A DNA stretch of 64,000 nt, from contig CAXXKC010000001.1 in assembly GCA_963674835.2 (NCBI GenBank), positions 1,116,001 to 1,180,000 of the forward strand, written 5' to 3'. The position numbers were made by a program, and so were the translations under genes. Below are positions 33,985 through 42,623 of the stretch, in pieces. The DNA comes from G963674835 sp963674835. Lineage in GTDB: Bacteria; Planctomycetota; Planctomycetia; Pirellulales; Thermoguttaceae. The notes under the pieces were generated by a model. It saw only the letters and a program-made list of their open reading frames with translations. It did not search any database and was not told the DNA's origin. Positions within the stretch are counted from its first letter, which is position 1. Every line of letters begins with the position of its first letter.

Positions 33985-36900
33985 ATGAGCCATCAACGTT
34001 TGCCCGGATTGCTTTGCGGTGTCCTCTTGCTTGTCCTGGGACAGGCTGACTCTCTGCTCTTGGCTGAATCGATCGGCCAATCAGAACGCGAAATCCCCAT
34101 CGCCTATAATGTCGACGTAGCGATTGTCGGAGGAAGCACCGGAGCCGTCTCGGCGGCAGTGGCTGCGGCAGAAGCGGGAGCGTCGGTGTTCTTGGCCGCA
34201 GGGCATCCCTATCTGGGCGACGACATGACCGCAACGCTGCGGTTGTGGCTCGAAGACGACGAAGTCCCCCAATCGCCGCTTGCCCAGCGCATCTTTGCGG
34301 AGCCGCTGGAGACGAGTTCCGGGCGTCACCCGCGGGCCATGGATTTCTCTTACGAAACCAACCTGCGCAGCGCCTCGCCGCACCCCGACACCAACCCGCC
34401 AAGACGCCTCGCTGACGGCAAGTGGGGCAACGCAACAACTGAGAGCGTGCAGTTCGATGGCGACGTGACGATTATCGCCGACTTGGGCAAGCCGCAGCCG
34501 ATCGAAAAGGTGCGCTTGATGGTCTATCACCGAGAATCGTCGGGGAACCGAGCATCCGGTTTCGAAGTGAGCGAGATGGCGCTGGCAACCAGTGATGACC
34601 GGCAGTCTTGGGTGGACGCCGGAGTGGTTGCGAATCGGTCGGCTGAAGATCTGACGGCGATTGCTTCGGCCGTAGATCGAACGGCCCGCTACGTCCGGCT
34701 TATTGTTCGCAAGACAGAAGACGTTGACCGGATTCTCCTGGGCGAATTGGAGTTCATCGCGCCCGGCGCCGAGTCGAAGACAGACGCCAAGGCGTTCACT
34801 CGCGCTCCGCGTCCGATGCACGTGAAGCGGATGCTCGACGCGGCGCTCCTCGAGTCCGGCGTGAAGTTCCTCTACGGCTGCCAGCCGACCGAAGTGCTCC
34901 GGGACGAGGCAGGCCGCCCGTGCGGCGTAGTGATGGCGAATCGCGCCGGTCGCCAGGCCGTCTTGGCCCGTTCGATCATCGATGCTTCCGACCGCGCCTG
35001 GGTAGCCCGCATGGCCGGGGCTCGCTTCCGCCCCTTCCCGGCCGGTCCCCAGACGCTTCGGCGGGTGGTCATTGGTGGTGACGTCCTCCGCGGCGACGGG
35101 ATGACTGCCCGTGTCGTTGGCGCACCGTACCTGGGTCAGTATCCCAACAGGGCCAAAACGTCCAGCGGGGAGTTTCGGATCATCGAATACACATTGAACG
35201 TGCCGGTCAAGGAGGACACACCGGGGGCCTGGGCAGCAGCCGACCAACAAGCGCGCACGATGACGTACCATCCCGAACAGCAGTTCACCGCGGACCAGTT
35301 CTTTCAGGTGCCGCCCGACCCGATGCACGGCGCCGCGACGTCAGACGGTCCGTGGCAGGGCGTCGATGCACTTCCAACGGCTGCCTTTCGACCAGCCGGC
35401 ATCGATCACCTGTTCGTGTTGGGCGGCTGTGCAGACGTTTCTCGCCAGCAGGCCGAGGAGCTGCTTCGACCGCTGGCGCTCATCGATTTGGGCGCGCGAC
35501 TTGGCCGCGCGGCGGCCAAAGACGCAGCCAGTCGGCCCAGGCTCCAGACCGTCGCAGTGGCCGCCCGCGCACCTGAGCAACCCGTTGTCGACGGCGACGT
35601 CGGCGAGGTGCTGATCGGGGTTCGGCCGATTCAGGAGTTGCAGACCTTGAGCCAGCCGGCCGACACCTTGCCCGTGTTGGGGCGATGGGATGTTGTGGTG
35701 ATCGGGGGTGGAACCTCCGGGGCGCCCGCCGGAATCGGCGCCGCCCGCCGTGGAGCGAAAACGCTGGTCATCGAGTACCTGCACGGCCTTGGCGGCGTAG
35801 GGACTGCGGGAGCAATTTCCTCCTATTACTGGGGCAACCGGGTGGGATTTAGCGCGACCGTGCACGACGGGGAACGAACCTGGGTAGTTGAGCAGAAGAT
35901 GGAGTGGTGGCGGCGATCGCTCCTGGAAGCAGGCGCCGAGGTCTGGTTTGGCGCGATCGGCTGCGGAGCCGTCGTTCAAGGCTCCCAGGTAAAAGGCGCC
36001 GTTGTTGCCGGCCCCTGGGGACGTGGCGTTGTCTTGGCCGACGTGGTGATCGACGCGACCGGCAACTCCGACGTCGCCACGGCCGCCGGGGCCCGCACCG
36101 TATACACCGATCACAACGAGTTGGCCATGCAGGGGACCGGTTTGCCGGGCCGCAAGCTCGGCGCAACGTACGCCAATACCGACTTCACGATCACAGATGA
36201 AACCGACATAGTTGATACCTGGCACCTGTTTGTCTTCGCCAAGGACAAGTATCCCGACGCATTCGACCAGGGCTCGCTGATCGACACCCGCGAGCGACGC
36301 CGCGTGGTGGGCGATTTCACCATGACGATCCTCGATCAAATGAACCTGCGCACCTACCCCGACACGGTCGAGATCGCCTACAGTAACTTCGACACGCACG
36401 GTTTCACGGTTGATCCGTACATCGAACTCGAACACCCGGAGAAGGTCGGTGTGCGCGTGAATGTCCCGTACCGGTGCATGTTGCCCAAAGGCCTCGAGGG
36501 AATCCTCGTGGCCGGGTTGGGGATGAGTGTTCATCGAGACGCCCTGCCGTTGACGCGGATGCAGGCCGACCTGCAGAACCAGGGCTATGCCCTGGGAGTG
36601 GCCGCCGCCATGGCGGCGAAGGCGAACACGTCGCTTCGCAAAATCGACCTGAAAGCCCTGCAGCGACATCTCATTGAAATCGGCAATCTGCCGGAAGACG
36701 TGCTCGCCACCGGCGACTCCTATCCCATTCCCGACGATCGCGTGGCTCAAGCGGTCAAAACCCTTGTGGACGACTACAAAGGGGCCGCGGTGGTATCCGC
36801 TCGTCCAGCGGTGGCCCTGCCGCTATTGCGCGCGGCCTACGACCGCGCCGAGGGGAAGGCCAAGCTGGTCTACGCCCACACGCTCGCCGTGTTGGGCGAC

Positions 36901-37458
36901 GCTACAGGCGTGGATACGTTGATCGAGACGGTAGACTCGTATGCTAGCTGGGACGAGGGCTGGAACTACCGGGGCATGGGCCAGTTTGGCGCCGCGCTGA
37001 GCCCGTTGGACCGCTACATCGTTGCCCTAGGCAGGGCAGGGCAGAAGAAGGCGATTCCAGCGATCCTCCGTAAACTCGACCAACTCGATGCCGACAGTGC
37101 TTTCTCGCATCACCGCGCGGTGGCGCTAGCGCTGGAAATGCTCGCCGATGCAACCGCCGCTCGCCCTCTCGCCAATCTGCTGATGAAGCCCAAGATGACC
37201 GGCTACGTTCACCACACGGTCCAGGAGGCCCGCCAACGTGATCAAGAGAGCGAGGGGGGCACCAACGCCGTCCGCCCGCGTCGCGAGTCGATGCGAGAGC
37301 TCGGCTTGGCCCGAGCCTTGTACCGCTGTGGTGATTACGACAAGCTGGGGCAACACATCCTCACCGAATACACCGAGGACTTGCGCGGCCATTTCGCCAG
37401 ACATGCCAAAGCAGTGCTGAAGCAAGGGAAGGGCTCTCCGCAGAAGCCGGCCCCGTAG
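33985..37458 (+). CDS. Exported double FAD-dependent oxidoreductase with inserted discoidin-like domain
   Basis: 1157 residues with a signal peptide (LLCGVLLLVLGQADSLLLAE). Two FAD_oxidored-type halves are visible: the first dinucleotide motif is VDVAIVGGSTGAVSAAVAA (about 43-62), the second WDVVVIGGGTSGAPAGIG (about 568-585), the latter followed by YLHGLGGVGTAGAISSYYWG. An F5/8-type-C-like beta domain is inserted into the first half (about 129-257: ADLGKPQPIEKVRLMVYH, ARYVRLIVRKTEDVDRILLGELEF). Each half ends with a LAGLG/LGGCADV-type FAD-contact strand. Residues about 929-1082 are helical repeats, HEAT-like. Such FAD proteins occur near glycan genes in planctomycetes and Bacteroidetes; the substrate is unknown. 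The ATG at 33985 follows AAGGGATCG; an earlier in-frame ATG lacks a signal peptide context. Confidence 0.8.
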   Translation: MSHQRLPGLLCGVLLLVLGQADSLLLAESIGQSEREIPIAYNVDVAIVGGSTGAVSAAVAAAEAGASVFLAAGHPYLGDDMTATLRLWLEDDEVPQSPLAQRIFAEPLETSSGRHPRAMDFSYETNLRSASPHPDTNPPRRLADGKWGNATTESVQFDGDVTIIADLGKPQPIEKVRLMVYHRESSGNRASGFEVSEMALATSDDRQSWVDAGVVANRSAEDLTAIASAVDRTARYVRLIVRKTEDVDRILLGELEFIAPGAESKTDAKAFTRAPRPMHVKRMLDAALLESGVKFLYGCQPTEVLRDEAGRPCGVVMANRAGRQAVLARSIIDASDRAWVARMAGARFRPFPAGPQTLRRVVIGGDVLRGDGMTARVVGAPYLGQYPNRAKTSSGEFRIIEYTLNVPVKEDTPGAWAAADQQARTMTYHPEQQFTADQFFQVPPDPMHGAATSDGPWQGVDALPTAAFRPAGIDHLFVLGGCADVSRQQAEELLRPLALIDLGARLGRAAAKDAASRPRLQTVAVAARAPEQPVVDGDVGEVLIGVRPIQELQTLSQPADTLPVLGRWDVVVIGGGTSGAPAGIGAARRGAKTLVIEYLHGLGGVGTAGAISSYYWGNRVGFSATVHDGERTWVVEQKMEWWRRSLLEAGAEVWFGAIGCGAVVQGSQVKGAVVAGPWGRGVVLADVVIDATGNSDVATAAGARTVYTDHNELAMQGTGLPGRKLGATYANTDFTITDETDIVDTWHLFVFAKDKYPDAFDQGSLIDTRERRRVVGDFTMTILDQMNLRTYPDTVEIAYSNFDTHGFTVDPYIELEHPEKVGVRVNVPYRCMLPKGLEGILVAGLGMSVHRDALPLTRMQADLQNQGYALGVAAAMAAKANTSLRKIDLKALQRHLIEIGNLPEDVLATGDSYPIPDDRVAQAVKTLVDDYKGAAVVSARPAVALPLLRAAYDRAEGKAKLVYAHTLAVLGDATGVDTLIETVDSYASWDEGWNYRGMGQFGAALSPLDRYIVALGRAGQKKAIPAILRKLDQLDADSAFSHHRAVALALEMLADATAARPLANLLMKPKMTGYVHHTVQEARQRDQESEGGTNAVRPRRESMRELGLARALYRCGDYDKLGQHILTEYTEDLRGHFARHAKAVLKQGKGSPQKPAP

Positions 37459-37469
37459 AGTGTTCTGGC

Positions 37470-37488
37470 GGGGCAGGGCAGGGCGGGG
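37470..37488 (+). promoter_or_regulatory. G-quadruplex motif between convergent genes
   Basis: GGGG-CA-GGG-CA-GGG-C-GGGG at 37470-37488 meets the canonical G-quadruplex pattern with loops of 2, 2 and 1 bases. It lies 12 bases after the stop codon of the FAD oxidoreductase and before the end of the convergent sulfatase. In RNA it would be in the 3-prime tail of the oxidoreductase message. Folding is inferred from sequence. Confidence 0.5.
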
Positions 37489-37530
37489 CGAGGATGAGGA
37501 ATCTCAACCCTTCCTGGTTCCCGACACGCA

Positions 37531-38949
37531 CTATGGCTCGAACTTTTTCGCGCTGGCGTTGACGTCCGCTTCCCACCGTTCCCAAGCTTCGCTCAGTTGT
37601 TTCACCAGTCTCGGCTCCTCACTGGCCAGGTCGTGTTTCTCGCCGAGGTCGTCATCGAGGTTGTACAGTTCCACCGGCTTTCCGGCGTCGGCCACACACA
37701 GTTTCCAAGCGCCGCTTCGCACCGCGCGCGAGTCGTCACTTCGCCAGAACAGCATGCGTTGCGGCAACGCTTCACCCCGAAACAGAAGAGGCCCCAGATC
37801 CACGCCGTCCAGCTTCAGGTTCTCCGTCGGCGCCCCGGCCAGATGCGCCAGCGTCGGCAACAGATCGGTCGAGTGCCCCGTCTGATGAGTGACGCCGGGC
37901 CGAATCCTACCCGGCCAGGAAACGATCGTGGGAACGCGGTGCCCACCTTCGTAGACCGACCCTTTCTGATCGCGCAACGGCCCGTTCGACGAGATGTTTT
38001 GAAACCGGTCGCCGTAATGCAGGTAACCGCCGTTGTCCGAGGTAAAGATCACCACGGTGTGGTCGTCCAACTGCCACTTCTTCAGCGCCGCCGTGATTTC
38101 GCCAACGCTCTGATCTAGCGCTTCGATCATTGCCTCGACGTGCGGGCTGACGTTGCTGGGGTCCGGGATGACGCCCCACTTGTCATTCGAATAGTCGACG
38201 CCCTTCTTGCGGTGCGGAGGGTCGTTCGGGCCCTGCCAGGGAAAGTGGATCGCCAGATGCGGCAAGTACAAAAAGAAGGGCTCATGGCGATGTCTTCTCA
38301 CGAAATCGATGCTGTAGCGCGTCAGCAATTCGGTGGTGTAGCCTTCCTCCATTTCGACGACGTTATTGCGCCACCAGTCCTCCCGGCCCCACCGGTTGAT
38401 GTGCGTGTGGAAATCTCCGTCGCCCGAGCCCAGACCTCGGAACTCGTCGAAACCCTGGTTCGGCGGGAGCCAGGGTGGTTGATAGCCGAGGTGCCACTTG
38501 CCGAAACAGGCTGTTGCGTAGCCGCGTTGCTTCAACACCTCCGCAATCGTAATCGCCTCCGCCGGCAAACCCCGATCGCGATCGTGTGCGCCGGAGAGCG
38601 GCCCATCGAACTTGCGCCCAAACCTCTGTTGATATCGACCGGTGAGCATCGCGGCACGCGTCGGCGTGCACATCGATCCGGCCGAATGGAAGTCGGTGAA
38701 ACGAAGGCCCGCGACCGCCAGTGCATCGATGTGAGAGGTCTTGTTCACGGTGCTACCGTAGCACCCCAAGTCCCCGTACCCCAGATCGTCCGCGACGATG
38801 AGAACGATGTTCGGTTTCGGCGGCTGGGCGCCGGTTCCAGCATGGGCCGCGCCAACCACCAGCACGGCCGACAAAGCGGCGAGCACACCTGTGCACCACG
38901 CGGAGAACTCGCAGCAATGGATTCCGTCGAACAAAACTGGGCGTTTCAT
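37531..38949 (-). CDS. Secreted arylsulfatase-like sulfatase (formylglycine type)
   Basis: 472 residues. Signal peptide about residues 18-37 (VLAALSAVLVVGAAHA). NIVLIVADDLGYGDLGCYG is the metal site. MCTPTRAAMLTG holds Cys94, the formylglycine precursor, in CxPTR form. FGKWHLGYQP (Lys and His) and FTSDNGGYLHYGD complete the active site. C-terminal ELYNLDDDLGEKHDL is the usual sulfatase tail. It is close to the arylsulfatase A-like/N-acetylgalactosamine-6-sulfatase subgroup. The C-terminal 55 codons are nearly repeated in the remnant at 33556-33723, so the two loci share ancestry. GAGG precedes the ATG. Confidence 0.95.
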   Translation of the reverse strand: MKRPVLFDGIHCCEFSAWCTGVLAALSAVLVVGAAHAGTGAQPPKPNIVLIVADDLGYGDLGCYGSTVNKTSHIDALAVAGLRFTDFHSAGSMCTPTRAAMLTGRYQQRFGRKFDGPLSGAHDRDRGLPAEAITIAEVLKQRGYATACFGKWHLGYQPPWLPPNQGFDEFRGLGSGDGDFHTHINRWGREDWWRNNVVEMEEGYTTELLTRYSIDFVRRHRHEPFFLYLPHLAIHFPWQGPNDPPHRKKGVDYSNDKWGVIPDPSNVSPHVEAMIEALDQSVGEITAALKKWQLDDHTVVIFTSDNGGYLHYGDRFQNISSNGPLRDQKGSVYEGGHRVPTIVSWPGRIRPGVTHQTGHSTDLLPTLAHLAGAPTENLKLDGVDLGPLLFRGEALPQRMLFWRSDDSRAVRSGAWKLCVADAGKPVELYNLDDDLGEKHDLASEEPRLVKQLSEAWERWEADVNASAKKFEP

Positions 38950-39018
38950 GTCGGCGCCTCATCGTTCGTGTGCCGGGCAGGTTCGGCGTTGCTTCTCACC
39001 AACCACTCAACATACGAC

Positions 39019-39138
39019 GCGCGAACCGTCAACTCGACAACGGCGCCATCGTGGTCATCAGCCACGTCGGCAGTGACGATCCCCATGGCAAAAGAGACCA
39101 GAAGATCGTCATGGATCACTTCCGCTTGAAGGCTCGAT
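39019..39138 (+). pseudogene. Possible C-terminal coding remnant, unidentified
   Basis: A plus-strand frame with no start reads NRQLDNGAIVVISHVGSDDP, then HGKRDQKIVMDHFRLKAR and a stop. The balanced amphipathic composition looks like a true protein end, unlike the other frames here. I do not recognise the family. It lies in the short gap between the divergent sulfatase start and the YdjC-family stop codon. Confidence 0.3.
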
Positions 39139-39146
39139 GAACCGCG

Positions 39147-40097
39147 TTACTTGGCCTTCTTGCCCGCCATGTCACGGAACTGCTTCCAGGTGATTACCTC
39201 GATGCCGAGATTCTTGATTTCCCGGATCATCTTCGGATCCATAAAGATCACACGGTCCAGGTTGCGCCGATTGGCGCTGCTGGTCACGGCCCGTAGCTCC
39301 TCGTCGTCGTATCCGCAGTGGATGATCAATTGGGTGACGCCCGGTTTCAAGTCGGCCAAGCACTTCCGGTAATTGTCGTAGCGCTCTTCCAGGGTATCGC
39401 CGCCGTAGTACTGGGCCAGGTTGTCTAGCACCGGAAGGCCCTGCGACTCCAACTGCTTGACCGCCCCGTTGACGTACTTGGCGATCGCCGGGTTCTCCTC
39501 GGCCAACTGCTTCGGATCACGGATAAACAAGATCGGCACGTCATATTCCAACCCGAGCTTGATGTAGACTTGGGCGATGTCCGGCCTCGCAATGACCCCG
39601 CCCATGTGCGTGTCTAGATGCGTGACCGGAACGCCGAACTGCTTGGCCCGGTCGATCTGCGCCCGCAACTCGATCTCCACCTCATCCACCTTCGCGTGCT
39701 TGGCCAGTTTCTCCGTGCTGCCCCACAGGTACCCCTCTTCGTCCACCAGGCTGGGAACCTTGTCCCTGGGGGCCACTGGACCCCAGCGGTAATCTTTCCA
39801 TTCGCAATTCAGCGTGGTGTGCACGCCGAAATCCTTCTCCGGATGGTTGCGGGCATATTCGGCCGCCTCCTTGAACCAGGGGCAAGGGACCATGATACTC
39901 GCCGAAGACACGATGCCCTTCTCCATCGAGTCGAAAGTGCCCATGTTCTCCGAGTGACACATGCCGGCGTCGTCGGCGTGGATGATCAGATACTTCTTGC
40001 CGGGCTCCAGCCCCTTGCCCTCGGTGGCCGCCTGCGATACGGACCCATACAACAGGGCGGCTGTGGCCGCCAACACTACTAGAGTCGTCTTCTTCAT
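39147..40097 (-). CDS. Exported YdjC/ChbG-family deacetylase
   Basis: 316 residues with a signal peptide (LVVLAATAALLYGSVSQAA). The family signature is YLIIHADDAGMCHSENMG (metal-binding Asp pair). FGVHTTLNCEWKDYRWGPV and VTHLDTHMGGV (His ligands), and LIIHCGYDDEELRAV, complete the site. YdjC/ChbG enzymes remove acetyl groups from chito-oligosaccharides or related amino sugars; most are cytoplasmic, so the export signal points to extracellular or periplasmic sugars. GAGGAAAGG lies at good distance from the ATG. Confidence 0.88.
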   Translation of the reverse strand: MKKTTLVVLAATAALLYGSVSQAATEGKGLEPGKKYLIIHADDAGMCHSENMGTFDSMEKGIVSSASIMVPCPWFKEAAEYARNHPEKDFGVHTTLNCEWKDYRWGPVAPRDKVPSLVDEEGYLWGSTEKLAKHAKVDEVEIELRAQIDRAKQFGVPVTHLDTHMGGVIARPDIAQVYIKLGLEYDVPILFIRDPKQLAEENPAIAKYVNGAVKQLESQGLPVLDNLAQYYGGDTLEERYDNYRKCLADLKPGVTQLIIHCGYDDEELRAVTSSANRRNLDRVIFMDPKMIREIKNLGIEVITWKQFRDMAGKKAK

Positions 40098-40239
40098 GGA
40101 TTCAGCCTTTCCTCGTCAATACCATGCGTTCGTCCGAGCGGGACGCACTGCGACAACTCGATTCTAGTTGCCCCCAGCTCGCCAGGCAACCAAACAAAGC
40201 GATCCCACCGGCACGGGCGCAGGCATCGGTCGTCCGCCG

Positions 40240-40547
40240 TGAAGTCGACGAAGCTCTCCTGCCGGACGTTCAAGGACAACCAAACCCGCCTGCAACTGTT
40301 TTCGTTGGCCTACAACTTGGCGAACTCCCTGCGGCGGCTGGCAGTTCCCAAGAGCGTCAGCCACTGGATGCTGACGACCCTGCGGGAGAAACGGATCGAC
40401 ATCGGTGCGAAGGTGACGCGGCACTCGAAGTACGTGACTTTCCAACTGGCGGAGGTGGCGGTGCCCCGAGCGTCGTTCGCAGCGATTCTGGAGCAGACCA
40501 AACGACTGGCGATGCCGCCTCCATCGGTTAAAAGAGCGTATGCGTAG
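40240..40547 (+). pseudogene. IS1380-type transposase, C-terminal fragment
   Basis: About 100 codons ending at 40547. TFKDNQTRLQLFSLAYNLAN, FLRRLAV-like NSLRRLAVPKSV, TTLREKRIDIGAKVTRHSKY and TFQLAEVAVPR are the C-terminal part of DDE transposases of the IS1380 family. The catalytic N-terminal two thirds and terminal repeats are absent, so the element is dead. The family call is from remembered conserved blocks. Confidence 0.75.
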
Positions 40548-40819
40548 CAAGGGCGAAGTGGAATTGGGACGGAAGATCGCACCGAAGCCGCACACACGAA
40601 TCCCCAAGACCTGCATGCGTCCCCTGGCAGAGGCGTGGCGTGCGGCTTTCAGGCAATCGAATATGGCAGCGATGACCAGAAAATCCACGTGGGCGCTAGA
40701 CGCGGCGCGGGCGAGCGATGGTAGAATGGCTGGACGAGCGAGCCTGGATCGGCTTGAGGCTCAGGGCATTTGGGAAGTGTCGGTTGATTGTTCCCTGGCG
40801 AAAGAAAGGAAGAAAGATC

Positions 40820-42040
40820 GTGAAGCGCCTTCTGTTGCTGTCGTTGTTCTCGTCGCTACTTGCGCTGCCTTGCAGTGCTGCGGAACATGGCTCGACCGTG
40901 CCCAAAACCCCCGAAACCTCCAAGCTGTTTCGCAAATTCGTCGAACCCAAGTCGGGCGTTGTGTCCTACATCCTTGAGACCAGGATCGCCGAGAATCAGC
41001 AGAGCCTCTATTTCACCCAGAAATCGATGACGGAAGACGGCCGTTTCATCATCCTTTACCTTTCCGGCGGTGAACGGGGCAACACGAAATCCCTCGCGCT
41101 GGTCGATCTTCTCAGCGACGAGATTCTGCCCTTGGAAATCATCGGTGGCCACCCCTTTCTTGACACCCGTACCGCTATCCTCTACTGGTTCGAGCCGAGC
41201 GGTCTTTACAAGATGAACCTGCTCGCTTCGCCACGCCAGAAAGTACGACTGTGTGATGTTCCCCAGCAGCTCAAAGCGGAAGGGGACAATGTTCGCAGTC
41301 TCGCAACCCATATCACCCTGACATCGGACCGCAGCAAGGTGTTTATGGATGCCCGGGTGGATGACCGGTTCATCCAAGGAATGCTGGATATCAAGACCAG
41401 ACAATTCGAGAAATGGGGAGAGGAGTCGGTCTGCGTGAACCACGGGCAGGTCAACCCCGTGAACGACCGCCTGGCCCTGTGCGCGCACGAAACCCGGTGG
41501 ACCGACAGTAGAAACGTCGAACACCGCATCCAGAAAATCGACGGCGTCTATCCCCGGCTGCTGCTGGTTGAACCCAATAACACACGTCGCATCGTGCCGC
41601 CCATGAACAACTACGCCACGCACGAGCACTGGGCTGCCGATGGCAAGGGCTTCTATTACTGCAGCCATGGGAAAGAATATGGGGTCATCTACTACGACCT
41701 GTCCAGCGGCAGGCAGCAGCGGGTTGCGCCCGTCCATGCCGCTCACGCCACCATGACCACGGATCGTCGCTATTTCACTTACGATCACAGCGTCGGCCCA
41801 TGGTATCGCGGCTGTTCGTGGCAAGTGGGGTTCTACAATGCCGTGACGCAGAAGGAAATCTTCCTCTACACGGTGTTGCCTGCCTTCAACTCGAAGGAGA
41901 ATCCGAGCAAGCTCCATCCGGATCCGCATCCGCAGTTTGTCTGCGGCGACGAGTATATCATCTCCACGATCAACCACGGTGATGGCCGCATGGACCTGTC
42001 GATCACTCCGGTCTCGCCACTGATTGAGAAGACGCAGTGA
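40820..42040 (+). CDS. Secreted oligogalacturonate-lyase-like beta-propeller (PL22-like)
   Basis: 406 residues from a GTG start, preceded by AAAGGAAG and starting straight into a signal peptide (KRLLLLSLFSSLLALPCSA). The blocks follow PL22 order: VNHGQVNPVNDRLALCAHE matches the GHvqfSP..FCHE block, ATHEHWAADGKGFYYCSHG the GHEfWspDGktIYY block, and PDPHPQFVCGDEYIIST the HPHpvF..LFTSD block. These contain the His/Gln metal ligands of oligogalacturonate lyases, which beta-eliminate 4,5-unsaturated uronates from pectin oligomers. Family members are usually cytoplasmic; this one appears exported. An ATG 102 bases upstream would give a long extension without homology. Confidence 0.75.
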   Translation: MKRLLLLSLFSSLLALPCSAAEHGSTVPKTPETSKLFRKFVEPKSGVVSYILETRIAENQQSLYFTQKSMTEDGRFIILYLSGGERGNTKSLALVDLLSDEILPLEIIGGHPFLDTRTAILYWFEPSGLYKMNLLASPRQKVRLCDVPQQLKAEGDNVRSLATHITLTSDRSKVFMDARVDDRFIQGMLDIKTRQFEKWGEESVCVNHGQVNPVNDRLALCAHETRWTDSRNVEHRIQKIDGVYPRLLLVEPNNTRRIVPPMNNYATHEHWAADGKGFYYCSHGKEYGVIYYDLSSGRQQRVAPVHAAHATMTTDRRYFTYDHSVGPWYRGCSWQVGFYNAVTQKEIFLYTVLPAFNSKENPSKLHPDPHPQFVCGDEYIISTINHGDGRMDLSITPVSPLIEKTQ

Positions 42041-42623
42041 TCAAGGGGGAAGAGGTGTCAGGAACGAATGGCACTGCCGTTCGACAGCGCTATAGTCACC
42101 TCGAGCCGTTTAGGCCAAGGTCCGAGTTGCGAGCGGCATTGCCGGTTGGCAGGGGCAAATCGTTGGGCAGGCGCAAGAAGCCCGCAGCCAGCGCGAGGTA
42201 GTAGCGCGTCGGTCTTGGACGAGTTCCAAGGCGACTTGTCACGGATCGGCGAAGCTCAGAGGAGCGCTCGAACCTCCTTTCCTTAGCGAGACATTTCCAT
42301 CAGGGCATCACTCGCGGCTGCCCCGCAGCACTTCCGCGCGGGCCTCGTCCCGTGGCTTCGTCACGAGCGACTAATATGGAGAATCCCGGACACAATCCTG
42401 ACATCCGTTCTGGACCAAGGTTCGGGGAGCAACTCGGCGGCGGCATCTCCGGTAGCGTTCGCCGAATCGGGCGCGGGGTGGCTAGCCGGGCTTTCAGCTT
42501 GGAAATCCAGTGTGTCGGCCAGCGCTTGCCAAACGGAACACAGGCTATTAACCTACACACGTGTGTCGAGGCGGCTTCGGACGACATCAACGGCAGAGTC
42601 CCATCCTATTGCTGAGGATCAAT
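42041..42623. other. Gap of about 580 bases, nothing recognised
   Basis: The open frames are short and without familiar content. One plus-strand frame (42070-42200) has a basic, coding-like composition ending at a TAG, but could not be matched to anything. It should include the promoter of the beta-helix gene. Confidence 0.35.

Noticed and set aside
34081..36750. Two long minus-strand open frames (415 and 469 codons)
   Set aside because: Shadows of the FAD oxidoreductase gene, which carries two dinucleotide-binding motifs in the other strand.
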